From assembly GCA_963681505.1 (NCBI GenBank), contig OY811973.1, positions 3,046,136 to 3,110,135 on the forward strand: DNA of 64,000 nt. The letters are read 5' to 3'. This document shows positions 49,150-60,900 of this stretch, piece by piece (position 1 is the stretch's first letter; each line of letters starts with the position of its first letter). The notes beneath the pieces are model-generated. The model did not search any database. It saw only the letters and a program-made list of their open reading frames with translations, and was not told the origin of the DNA. Made by a program: the position numbers and the translations under genes. Origin of the DNA: Eunapius fragilis (lineage: Eukaryota > Porifera > Demospongiae > Spongillida > Spongillidae).

Positions 49150-50715
49150 AAACTTTTAACCATTTAATAATAACTTTTGTCTTTAAAACTGTTCCTTTCT
49201 TATCTTTTAACTCATACACACCTTTGCCAATATATCTGTTAATAGTATATGGGCCAAGCCAACGATCATCAATTTTATACCCCCTTTGCGTTGTTTTCGA
49301 CGAGTGTTCTCTTTCAAGACTTTTGTACCAATCTGCAGTACATTTGGCATGTGTTTTCGATCATACAATTCCTTCTGTTCTGATTGGGCTAGCAGTATGG
49401 ATGAACTAGTGGCTTCAAAAAGTTTCTCCCTTGTCTTTAAAAGGGCTTCAACTGAAAATTCGAGGTCATTCTCCATGTGAATATGTGACTCCTCATTTGG
49501 TATAATTTCATTGTCAATAGGAAGACGCATCTCTTTTTGAAATAGCAAAAAATACGGAGAATACATGCCCTGTAGCCCATCAAAACTGTTTCAATCTTTA
49601 AATCCCAATTCTTCTGATCTTGATCCACCATCTTTGACAAGCACCGAGACAGGGTCTGATTAAAACGTTCTGTAAGACCATTAGTCTGGGAAACAAAGCA
49701 AATAGTAATTTTCATAATGAAAAAGCATTAAAAATAAATACCTGTGGATGGTAGGCACTACATAGTCTGTGTTCAGTCTTAGTAATCAAAAAGAGTTCTC
49801 TCGTTATCTCATTGACAAATTCTCTACCTTGATCAGTTATTACAATTTCTGGAGCTCCAAAGCGGCATATTACCTACATTTTAGTGATATGATGTATATA
49901 GCAATTTAGTTTACTACTTTATCTTACTGAGTACATAAATCTAGCCACACTAACTGCTGTCTTGTCTTGAAGAGCTGTTGCTTCTGCCCATTTTGAGAAG
50001 AAATCAGTCAAGATGATAATATACTTTTTACCAGGTGACGTTTCAGGTAACGGACCAATTAAATCCATCCCCACTTGGTGCCAAATTTGAGCTTTAACAG
50101 GAATAGGATGTAGAACTCCAGCTGAAGCGTCAAGCTTTTTGTTATTTCTCTGACAACGGTCGCACGAGTTCACCTAATAAAAGCAATACATACTTAAGCC
50201 TATGTTTACAATACATGGTCACAATCTTACGTATGATTTTACATCTGTATACAGCCCAGGCCAGTAGTATTTCGATGTTATAGTACTATTTGTCCTATTA
50301 ACTCCGAAGTGACCATCGTCATGGGTTAAGGAGACAATCCTCTGCCGCTGATCTATATTCTCTACAACAAGTCAAGCAGCGTTGTGACAACCATCGTCTA
50401 TTTGTTGTGCACAAAAGAGAAGCAATCTGATGTTACATGCTTGAGACTGAACAACGTGGTTTCGATTCTCACCTCGATGCGTGTAGTATAAGTCAGCGCC
50501 TTTTACGGCGAAAAATAATTTGGCCCTCTTTCGTAACGCTTGCTTGTCCGATTTCGAAAATTCAGAAGGATACACGCCTTGTAATAGGTATTGGTGTATC
50601 TAATCAAAGGAAAACCGCCCGTCTTTTTTCTCTTCGTCACTCGCCATATGAGTGCTGCCACGTGCTTACTAGAACTGTATGATGTAAATTTATAAGGGTC
50701 CCCATACCTACGCAA
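49150..50715 (-). pseudogene. Ginger integrase/transposase, with nonsense and frameshift damage
   Basis: In order: a zf-H2C2 region (HDDGHFGVNRT ... NSCDRCQRN), the rve core with Asp in VGMDLIGPLP (exon from about 50173), Asp in IVITDQGREF (about 49830) and Glu in TNGLTERFNQT (about 49690), then a GPY/F-like module (RWLGPYTINRYIGKGVYELK, about 49200-49260). An in-frame TGA lies near 50371 just before the H2C2 motif (a probable CGA change), and frame changes are needed near 49570 and 49275. Some gaps are short introns (for example near 49690-49740 and 49875-49920). A strongly charged Glu/Lys/Asn segment (49000-49150) links it to the protease part. The catalytic triad itself is preserved. Confidence 0.8.
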
Positions 50716-50791
50716 GGGTCCCCAGTTCTACGTAGAATTGGGGACGCGGGATCCCCAATTCTACGGGGTCCCCATTTCTACCTGACACCGG

Positions 50792-50896
50792 ATTAACCGG
50801 GCGCAGGTGGCGCAAAAGCGCCAGGCCCACAGAAGGTAGGGGCCCACTCAGCCCTACTTACAGCCCAATCACGTTATTATTTTATACGAACTGTCT
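50792..50896. other. Sequence between the Ginger element and the palindrome array
   Basis: GC-rich start with GGTGGCGCAAAAGCGCC, a small inverted repeat, followed by ordinary sequence. It may be the outer end of the Mutator-like element, but I could not find a matching inverted end on the right side. Confidence 0.4.
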
Positions 50897-51151
50897 ACAG
50901 AACCGGTACCGGCACTTTATTTAATATAACTACCGAGCCGGTACCGGCACTCTAGTCAATTACTTTAGAGAGCCGGTACCGGCACTCTAGTCGATTACTT
51001 CAAAGAGCCGGTACCGGCACTCTAGTCGATTACTTCAGAGAGCCGGTACCGGCACTCTAGTCAGTTACTTTAGAGAGCCGGTACCGGCACTTAGTCAATT
51101 ACTTAAGCTAGCCGGTACGGGCACTCTAGTCTATTACTTTAGAGAGCCGGT
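50897..51151. repeat. Subterminal array of GCCGGTACCGGC palindromes (left), about 37-bp period
   Basis: Six perfect GGTACCGG cores and two degenerate ones, spaced about 37 bases, with spacers like ACTCTAGTCAATTACTTTAG. The core GCCGGTACCGGC is a perfect 12-bp palindrome. A matching array lies at 63055-63325. Two arrays bracketing transposon genes suggest binding sites for the encoded transposase. Confidence 0.9.
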
Positions 51152-51307
51152 ACTACTTGACTTGGCAATGCTAATCTTCCAGTACCGATTTAATATAAAC
51201 TCAACAACTGAGGTACACAATTACACATAAGCAGCGTACACACCATATGCATATGCATAAATCACCATTTATAATTCGTGGTCACGCGATACAAGACACA
51301 CGTGTGG

Positions 51308-53606
51308 ATGTGGACGGAATGGAAGCAAAGTTTAATTTCAGTTGGTGACAAGTTCAAATCATTTGATGAATTACAGGCCAAAGTACATCGCTACGAGGAA
51401 CTAGAGTTCGTAAAACTTTGGATACGAGATTCACGAACAGTTACAGCAGCCAAAAAGCGCGTGACGAGTATCTTTGCAGTCAGATCAAGTACTACGAAAT
51501 TACATACGCTTGTATACATGGAGGCAAAAAGTTCAAACCTCGCGGCAACGGAAAGCGTGCGACTTCGTAGGTTTTATTAATGATCTTTTTCATTGTGTTG
51601 ATGGTAAGTTGGTAACAATCCTATAGAACGTTTCGGCAAAATTGTCCCATGGAACTTTCTCTTCGTGCCTCCGAGGATGGAAATTCGTTAGAGGTGAAGA
51701 ATTTCATTGCTCATCACAACCATGAGAGAAAAAAGGTTATTGGATAAGTAATATGTTTCACATGTTTATAACTTGTTCTTTACCGTCAACATACAGGGCT
51801 TGTTTGACATGTTGCTACCCCAACGAAAATTGTCCAAGGAGGAAACAATGGAAGTTGAGAGGCTATTAAGTTTAAAGGCAAACAAAAAGATGGTTAAAGA
51901 TAAGTTAGAGCAGATATCAGGAAAAATTGTTACTCTGAAAGATATTTCAAACATATCAACAAAGCAAGGTCATAAAAATACTAGGAATGACTTAACTGAA
52001 ACAGTAATGCGTAAACTAACTGAGAGATATGGTACGTTAATAATGTTTTGCTTAGGTGGTATGTTGATGGCCTTTGTAAAATACATAATATACTTACACA
52101 TTAATTTATACTTATACAGTTGTACAATATAATATTGTCTTATTTGCTCTGTGAATTTTATACTAATAGCATGTTTTTACTTGCAGGTGCATATGTAGAT
52201 GTCATAGTTGACAATGACAATGTTTTGAAAGGAATTTATTTCCAAGATCATGAAATGAGGCAATGTTTTTCTTCCTATCCTGAGCTAGTTTGTGTTGATG
52301 CGACATATAAACTTATTGAGCTTCGTTTTCCTCTTTATATAATGTTGGTTGAAGATGGCAATGGACAGAGTGAAATTGTAGCAGCATTTATGGTGTTACA
52401 AGAAACAGACAGTACATTTTCCAAAATGGTTGATCTGTTCAAAAAGCACAATTCCTCATGGGAACATGTTCGCGTAATCATGACTGACAAAGATGTAACT
52501 GAAAGATCAGTATTCTCTGCACAGATTCCATCAGCTAGACTTGTGATTTGTCTATTTCATACATTGCGCTCATTTTGCCGTGAAGTGACCCTAGAAAAAA
52601 ATGGGGATAACCAGTGGACAACGAAATCTCTGTCTAGAGATAATGCAGCAGATGGCATATGCACATGATGAGGATGAATACATGGACCTATACCATAACT
52701 TTCAAGTGAATGCTCCTATTGCTGCGCTGAATTATTTCAATGAGCAGTGGCATTCAATTAGAGATCAGTGGTCAATGGGTTTAAAATACACCACTGGAAA
52801 TTTACACTACAAACAATAGACTAGAAAGTATTAATGCCAAACTTAAGTCTGTAATCTCACGATATTCCTCACTTGAAGAATTTGTGGACAAGTTCTTTTT
52901 GATTTTGAGAGTCTTGAGATGTGAAAGAGATCACAAAGCTGCACTCTGTTCACAAAAGGTTCCTATAACATTTCATTCAGCTGCTGATGTATATTCAACC
53001 AAGTATATGCAATACCTAACTCCATATGCTTACAAGTTTGTTGAAAAACAGCTTCACCTCAGGAAGCAAGTTGTAATAGTAATGCATAGCTGTAACTCTG
53101 AAGTGTATGAAGTCAAAATGGGGGTCACGTCCACCCATATTTTCAAAAATGTTACAATCAATCAATGTTGCTGCCGCTTATGGGTATCAATGAAATTGCC
53201 ATGTTGCCACATTTTCTTTGTGAGAGAGACCCTAGGACTAGATCTTTTTGATGAATGTATTTGTGATCAACGCTGGACTATGCAGTATTATGAGTCCAAT
53301 CAGTGTGTGTTTTTGACTAAGGGTGCATCACATTCAAATTCTGCACAAGTTAGTGTTGTTCCACTTCCAGAAAAACGCAAAAAAGTTTTGTCTCAAGTAC
53401 ATTACATTATATTTCATGCATGCACTTGATTTAAATCTTCTGTCCATATTGCAGTTTGAAAAGTTTCACAAAGTCTCCACTGTTACAACAAAGTTAGCTT
53501 CGCTGGCCTCCGAAAGCTCATATTCAGACTTTTCTGGTCGATGTGAGTTGTTGGAACGGCTGATTAACGCATGGGAACAGCAGTTGAGTGTCACACTTGT
53601 TTATGG
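51308..53606 (+). pseudogene. Mutator-like (MULE) transposase with SWIM finger, decayed
   Basis: The first exon starts MWTEWKQSLISVGDKFKSFD; it is followed by a FAR1/FLYWCH-like DNA-binding region (YACIHGGKKFKPRG, NCPMEL, IAHHNHE), a helical segment (51795-52035), the MULE catalytic core (LVCVDATYKL near 52290, VRVIMTDKDVTERS near 52480, LVICLFHTLRSF), the LESINAKLK region and a SWIM zinc finger (CCCRLWVSMKLPCCHIFFVR near 53165-53225). Frame changes are needed near 51475, 52640 and 52810; introns separate other pieces (for example 52036-52185 and 53394-53454). This layout is typical of animal Mutator superfamily proteins. Multiple single-base shifts indicate decay, although sequencing indels are possible. 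Confidence 0.78.
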
Positions 53607-53814
53607 TATGATATATGCATGCATTGTATGATTGAGAATTGAGCAACATGATAATATAGGAGATTAAGATCAATTGCCAGGAAAACGTGTGTTTATGTGC
53701 CTTGTGTAAATTCTTTTATGTCATTGTGTGCTGTTGAAGAAGTGGAATTAGAAAAGGTACATAAACAAAGGTCTTTTAAAGCTCTGTACAATTTTTGATA
53801 CATGCAGATCAAAG

Positions 53815-54860
53815 TAACATTGATGTACCAGTTCACAATGTAACAGACAACCATGAGACTAGTCAAGGTATGTATAAGGTCATTGTTTGAGGGTGTGCTA
53901 TAGCTGATGAAATCAGTGACACTGAAGATGAAATTGTGCAGTGGCAAACTGCAAGTAAGATTATATGTGTGTGTACTATGAAGGCATTATAATACAATTC
54001 GATTTATAAAAGGCAAAATTGTTAACGAGATTCCAGCTGAAGAAAAGGATGATACACCTGGTACGCATGCTAATATCATTTTATGTCACATGTATGTTTT
54101 ATGCATTCTGTCACGTGTGTTCCAGATGCTCAAGTAAAAAGTGACAATGAAGAAGAACATCAAACTTGGCAAACTGAAAAAAAGAGTGTTGAAGAAAATG
54201 AAATTTGCTTGCAGAGTAAGTTAAATTGGGGAAACCAATGCAATGTATGGTGTGAAATAAATTGTGTAGGCATAAAGATTCCACCAATTCTTCAAAAGCA
54301 AGGCCGACCTAAGGGGCATGAAGTCACGGTGGTTGGCTTGCCATCTAAGAATTCAAAGAGTACCAAGCCAAAACCATTTGCAAAGCTGCATACGTCTTTA
54401 AAGGAAAACAGTAGGTATAGTTTACCTGTTGTGGACTAGTATGACTAATTGAATCTGTCTAGTTATGCTACAGTGGTTTGTAGAAAAGAAAATTGCATTA
54501 GCAGTCCTTGATGGGAAACAAATGATTGAACAAAATGAAGTTCAGATAAGCCCTGAGAAAATAACTGATGCCGTTTTGGACAAAAATATTGATATACACC
54601 TCATTCGGAAGTACTTTAGCAAGGATGCTTGGCAAACAGTGACTGGAGCTGTAAAACTAAAAATGGCAAATTGCTTTTCACCTGCAAATGTTGCAATCAT
54701 GATGCTGATGAGTCTCCATCAGTACTTTGTGAGCTCTGTCTATGCTGGTATCATCTTTGCTGTGTGGCACTAAAATCCCAACCCAAAGTTCGGTACTGGT
54801 ATTGCAGGTCATGCATAGGAGTTTATAATGAAGTGGTGAAAATGAGAACCAATAGTAAGT
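53815..54860 (+). CDS. MULE-associated acidic exons and PHD finger
   Basis: Several short exons with clean sites: 53810-53867 (NVTDNHETSQ), 53904-53954 (ISDTEDEIVQWQT), about 54013-54061, then 54125-54410 (KQGRPKGHEVTVVG) and 54463 on (VLDKNIDIHLIRKYF). The last part encodes a PHD-type finger (LLFTCKCCNHDADESP, then CELCLCWYHLCC and YWYCRSC) at about 54675-54825. A 1-bp frame change near 54655 is needed to join the finger to its upstream part, so this section is damaged or mis-sequenced. It lies between the transposase and the Ulp1-like protease on the same strand and probably belongs to one multi-domain transcript. Confidence 0.6.
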
Positions 54861-54992
54861 GCCAAGTCAATTATGATTTTAACATGTTTACATACTCGAA
54901 TTTAGGACTCCACGGTCCAAAAGGATTAATTGAGGTAAATGTATGAGGTGCTTTTTTACTATATGAATTGTAGTGTTACGTTTTGATAACTG

Positions 54993-57900
54993 TTGCAGGC
55001 AGTGACCATACCCAGATGTGTATCAACTTTGGGATTAAGACCAAGTGATATAGAACACCTGCAAAACGGGCAGATGCTAGAAGATACACATATGATGGCA
55101 GCTCAAAATTTGATACAGCAACAGTTTCCTCAACTGCAGGGATGTCAGTCAACACTTCTCTGCCAAAATAAACAATTTGTTCCTGTGAATGGGAATGGAA
55201 ATGGTAAGTTTGAAATACTTGCACACACCCACTGTGGAAAAACACAGTTATACAGTACAGTATAACACGTGTATTCATTCGTTATACACATGTTATACAC
55301 TAGAATACACATGTTATACGCACCGCGTATAACTCTGCGTATGGATACTATATACACAGCATTTCGTATAACGCTTATATACACGTACGGTATAACAGTG
55401 CGTATAACGAGATTAACATGTGTATAACAGCGTGTATTTTTTAAGGGGTGTGTACGTTAGTCACGTCACTAACCTCAAGTCCCAGTTTAGTATGCTGTAA
55501 TCTTCCGAGCATTTCATACTAAATCTTGGAAATGCGCTCCGCTTTCGTGCAAAGCTCCCGCATTTTAATCCGAATATTATTCAGTTGCCAATGAAGGAAT
55601 GGTACATACATGTACATGTACAGTCGATGTAACAAAAAAAAAAAAAAAGTTCTATTGAGCAGCCAGCATCCACGGCAGAAGTCCGTCGGGAGGAGGGAGC
55701 CTCACGGGTGAACCCAGAGTGCGTTCTTTTCGCGCTGTTTTGGATGATCCATCGGCCCTCTTATCAATGTCATCCAGCGCAGAATTGAATTCCTCCGATC
55801 TCCAGCTTGGCCGCTTCCTCCTTATCTTTCCTTCTTCTTCTTCTTCTTCTTCCGACATCAGCGTTGGGTTAAGGAGCACCCAGAACTCCTTTTCCGTTTC
55901 AAAAAGGTGTTTAGACCGACGTTCCCAAAGCTGCCATGGAGTAGCACGTGACTGTGGAAGTAATACGTTAACTTCTTTGCTTACGCGTTGTTGGCGAGAA
56001 CGAATTCCTCGCCGCTTTGTTTCTTTGTTGGTACTCTCTCGTCTAAGTGTCCGTCTATACGTCGCTACTCCAACTACATATGGATCAAAATAGTGCTCAC
56101 TGATGTTAAGTTACACAAACAAACCTCGAATGTCGCTGTTATCAAAATCCGGCCCAATTTCAGCTACGATTTTGTCCACAACCGTGCAGTTGTGAGCGCT
56201 GGATATCCTAGAAATGTTCTGAAAAACAAAAATAACTAGCACGTAACTCACGGCTCATCTGTTTTCAGGCGGCAGTCTTCACCAAAGGCCTCGTGAAGTT
56301 TTCTAATTTTCATCTTTTCAAAAGGAGGAACAAATATCGTGTGCATGCAAAAGTGTAATTGAATGCTTACCTGAAGAGATAGTGGCGTAATCCTTCTTCG
56401 TTTTGAAGACTTCTCACTGTTCGCGCCTGTAACTGCTCCCACATGAGACTCGACAATGGCCTTTAAGGACTCCTCTAAGGCCGAAACGCGATCGCATGTG
56501 GACTGAAGGACCTGGTTGATCCTAGCAATTTCGCTACCGAGGAGGGCCTTGATCTCCTCAACAGCAGCTGAAACTATCCGCTGGTGTGATTGATGGTCAT
56601 TCGGTAGAGCCTGACCTGGAAGCCACGACACATCATCTACAGGAATGCTGATTGATGGAGGTATGTGCATCCCCTGGCGAGGTCCATAAAAGCTGGTGGC
56701 GTTTGTCCCTGACGTCTGCTGCCTATATTCTGAGAAACCAGCTGCTTCGTGGTTCTGTTCACTACAAAGGTTCCTTGGAGTCAAAGGTGTGCGGGACTGA
56801 CGACCGCGACCAGCAGGAGGAGTTGCCATTTCTGCAAGCTTTTGTGAGCCACGTGGATTTTTCGCGCGCAAAAATAATTAAAAATGAACGGCGAGGGAAA
56901 TGAGTATGTGTGTATGGGATGCAATCAAAGTGTGTCAAAAGCAACTTACTATAGACACAAAATACCTGGTGTATGTTCCAGAAAAGTTACTCCATTGCGA
57001 AATGAGAATGCAACCTTCTCGGAAGGAGCTGAGTCCGAGCCAGAGTTAACACACAGTGCTAGCGCAGAGGAAGAGTCAGCTGAGAACATATTTGGCATAG
57101 AGTCGGGCGAGGTAGATTTGGAAATGGCAGGAGTAGAGGTTCTTCCGGGAGACGAAGAAGGTGCCGATGTTGCTCCAGATGACACAAGTGTTGCTGAAAT
57201 TGACGTTGAATTAGAACTCACTACAACTCCTGAGGAAATGCGCCTGAATGCGTTTGTGAATACATTGGTGAGTTTCTTGACTTTTATTCAGCTGAAATTT
57301 GGTTTACCAGATAGAGGGTTGCAATCACTTCTTTATCTTGTTGCGTTTGTTATTGAAACAATTTATGCATTGATCCCATCAAACCACATATTAAGAAGCT
57401 TAAGGGATAAAATTCCAACGTCGCTTTATTCATTAAGAAAACGTGCAATGCTACCAAATGCAGGCATAAGGCAGTATTGTGTCTGCCCAAAATGTGATAC
57501 CTTGTACAGTGGTGGAAATCATACCATTCAAACCTGTACATACATTCAATTTCCCAATCATCCTCACAAAAGTCGCAAAGCTGCATGCAATGCATCACTT
57601 CTCAAAACAATAAAAAGCTCGTCATCTTACAAGCTTTTACCAAGAAAGTTGTACAGTTACAATTGCATCATAGAAAATGTTAAAAGGTTAATGTCACGAC
57701 CTGGATTTATGCAACTCTGCAGGGCATGGAATGACAGAACCGTGTCAAGTGGAGTATTAACAGATATTTATGATGGTGGTTTGTGGAATGATTTTAGGAA
57801 TTTTCAGGAAAGACCATTCTTGAATTTTCCTCATAACTTAGCATTTCTTTTGAATGTTGATTGGTTCCAGCCCTTTGATCATGTCCAATACAGTGTTGGT

Positions 57901-60900
57901 GTTCTATATCTTACTATTTTAAACTTGCCACGCTCTCAAAGGTACCTTTTAGAAAATGTTATTGTTGTTGGATGCATACCGGGCCCTAGCGAGCCCCACA
58001 ACCTTAATCCTTACCTTGAACCGTTGGTTGAAGATTTACTAACCCTTTGGGATGGAGTAGTTTTCAAACCAGAGTCATATCCATTTCCAGTTGTAATTAG
58101 AGCCTGCCTTCTTGGAGTAGCCTGTGATCTTCCTGCAACCAGAAAAGTGTGTGGCTTCACTGGTCATACATCAACCCAAGGATGCTCCAAGTGCATGAAA
58201 ACATTTAAATGTAATAGTTTTGGTGAAAAGCTTGACTATTCAGGATTTTATAGAGAAACTTGGATACCAAGAACTCAAGTTATGCATAATGAAGCAGTGA
58301 ATGCTCTAGGTAAAGCAACTTGTTTATCTCAACAGGAGCGCATTGAAAAGATGTATGGTGTCAGGATCTCAGCTCTTGTAAAACTACCATACTTCAACAT
58401 AATTCGACAACATGTTGTTGATGCTATGCATAATTTATATCTGGGTACAGCCAAACATATGATTACCATTTGGAAGGAAATGGGATTGTTAACATCAAAT
58501 GAATTAGACATAATTCAAAACAGGGTTGACGAAATGGATGTGCCACATGGCATTGGAAGGATACCAAATAAAATATCATCAAAGTTTAGCAGCCTAACAG
58601 CAGATCAGTGGCGAAATTGGACAAATATATATTCCTTGTACGCACTGCATAATATTTTACCATCTGAACATTACTCATGCTGGAGTATCTTTGTCGAGGC
58701 ATCGATTATTCTATCTCAATACTCTATATCTAAGGAAGACTTGAAGAAAGCTGATGAAAAATTGATTCTTTTTTGCCAAACATTTGAAACATTATATGGG
58801 TCTCAATCATGCACACCTAATATGCATTTACATTGCCACATAAAGGAATGTGTTTTAGATTTTGGTCCAATTTCGTCATTCTGGGTATTTCCATTTGAAC
58901 GTTTTAATGGAATAATGCAGTCATTTCTTAATAATTGGGTTTCTCCTGAGCTTCAAATGATGAAAAAGTTCATTTCATATCAGAATGTGATTTCTTTTCC
59001 CACATCAACCTCTGCCAAACTTGATTATATTCAGTTTGATGAAGGAAGCAGTCTGTTTGGAGAAGGATCTTTGGTGCAAACAGCAACAGATGGCTATGAG
59101 CGTCAAATATTTGCGCAAAACTATATCTGTCCTCTCAATTCAATTAATGCTGTACAATTAAAATTTCATACAATTGGTCCTAGAATATTTGAAAACTATT
59201 TTTCTGATGATGAAGTAAAGAACATCACAAATGTGTACAGCTGGCTTTATCCTCAGTTCATTTCACACCCCCTATTTGTTTGCCGAACACATTTACAATT
59301 TTATGACTTGCATGCCCATGGAGAACATTTGATTTCCATCAGAGCTAGATCAATGCGTTCATGCACAATCATGGCAATATTTCCAAAGCTAGGTGGGACA
59401 ATAGATCCTGAACAGAAAGTTCTTAGATTTGGAGAAGTTCAGTTCTTCATTCAACATTCCATTCAGTTACCAAACACAGCTATCACTACTGTTCATAGTC
59501 AAACAAAACACCTATTTGCTAAAGTCAAATGGTTCTGTCAACATCCTGGAGAAAATACAGTCTCTTGGCCTCTGAAGATTGTTGCAACAGATTTTGAGCC
59601 AGAAGGTCCATCAACATTTATTCCAGTCAGCAGAATAATATGTAGATGTGCAATTGCTAAGAAACAACCAATAGCATTTGATTGTGGTCATGATGTTGTT
59701 AATATTGTGTGTCCTTTGTTTACTACAGTTGTTCAATTGTAATTTCAGTTATGTTGAAATGAAATGAAGTTTTTGGTTAAAGTTATAATTCATTGCAGTC
59801 TGCATGGTTGTTAAGGTACTTTTACCAGATTATTCCATTAAGTGAACAACACTTCATTAATATGAAACAAAAACTGAAGCAAATTATATAATTGATATTG
59901 AACAATAACAAGACAAAACACAAACAGATATGAAAAGTTAGCATTGATAAAAACGTCACTAATACAACTTTATGTTCAGCATTTAGTCCACTGTAGGACA
60001 TGAAATTTGAAATATGCGTCAAAATGAACAAAGAGATTACAGAGCTCAATAAAGCAGTTCGCATCCTACCACAGTCACTGGGTAAAGATCTGTCACGTTG
60101 GAAAGCTTAACAAACAAGCAATCCGTGTGAAAGAGTACGACCAAGTTATGTCATTCCCACGTAAAATAGACAAAATAGATGCCATATGCTCACCTGATGT
60201 AGCCACGCCTACCCCTGTCACATGACCTCTTGCACTGTCACCGGCGAGAAGGTCTGTCACATTGGAAAGCTTAACCAACCAGCAATCTGTCGATAAGAGG
60301 AAGACAAGTAATGTCATACCCACATACAATACACTAAATGGAAGCCACATACTCACCTGATGTAGCCACGCCTACCCCAGTCACATGACCTCTTGCACTG
60401 TCACTGAGATGAAGGTCTATCACATTGGAAAGCTTAACCAATCACCAATCAGCCCGTAAGAATAAGACGAGTAATGTCATACCCACGTACAATAGACAAA
60501 ATGGATGCCACATGTTCAACTGATGTAGCCACGCCTACCCCAGTCGCAAGACCTCTTGCACTGTCACTGGGGAGAAGGTCTGCTGCATTGGAAAGCTTAA
60601 CCAACCAGCAATCCGTCCGTGAAAGGAAGACAAGTAATGTCATACCCACATACAGTACACAAAATGGAAACCACATGCTCACCTGATGTAGCCACGCCTA
60701 CCCCAGTCACATGACCTTTTGCACTGTCACTGAGATGAAGGTCTATCACATTGGAAAGCTTAACCAACCAGCAATCCGTCCGTGAAAGGAAGACAAGTAA
60801 TGTCATACCCACATACAATACACAAAATGGAAGCCACATACTCACCTGATGTAGCCACGCCTACCCCAGTCACATGACCTCTTGCACTGTCACTGAGGTG

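Larger units (their letters stand above)
46926..50787 (-). mobile_element. Ginger-type DNA transposon, complete, 3862 bp
   Basis: The ends are inverted: TGTCAGGTAGAATTAGGGAC at the left and TTTCTACCTGACA at the right, flanked on both sides by CCGG (46922-46925 and 50788-50791), a 4-bp target duplication. The terminal 100-170 bases consist of repeated TAGAATTGGGGACCCC-like motifs in inverted orientation. Coding content on the minus strand is an integrase of the Ty3/gypsy kind (H2C2 finger, D,D,E core, GPY/F region) and a Ulp1-like cysteine protease with PHD finger; no reverse transcriptase or gag. This combination of integrase-only content, TGT ends and 4-bp duplication is what I know of Ginger elements. 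Confidence 0.88.

Noticed and set aside
46926-50787. Ty3/gypsy LTR retrotransposon or old retrovirus copy
   Set aside because: No LTRs, gag, protease or reverse transcriptase; inverted TGT..ACA ends with a 4-bp duplication and Ulp1/PHD domains point to Ginger.
50897-51151. CRISPR-like array (palindromic repeat at regular spacing)
   Set aside because: Spacers are near-identical rather than unique, the repeat is only 12-16 bp, and the setting is an animal transposon.
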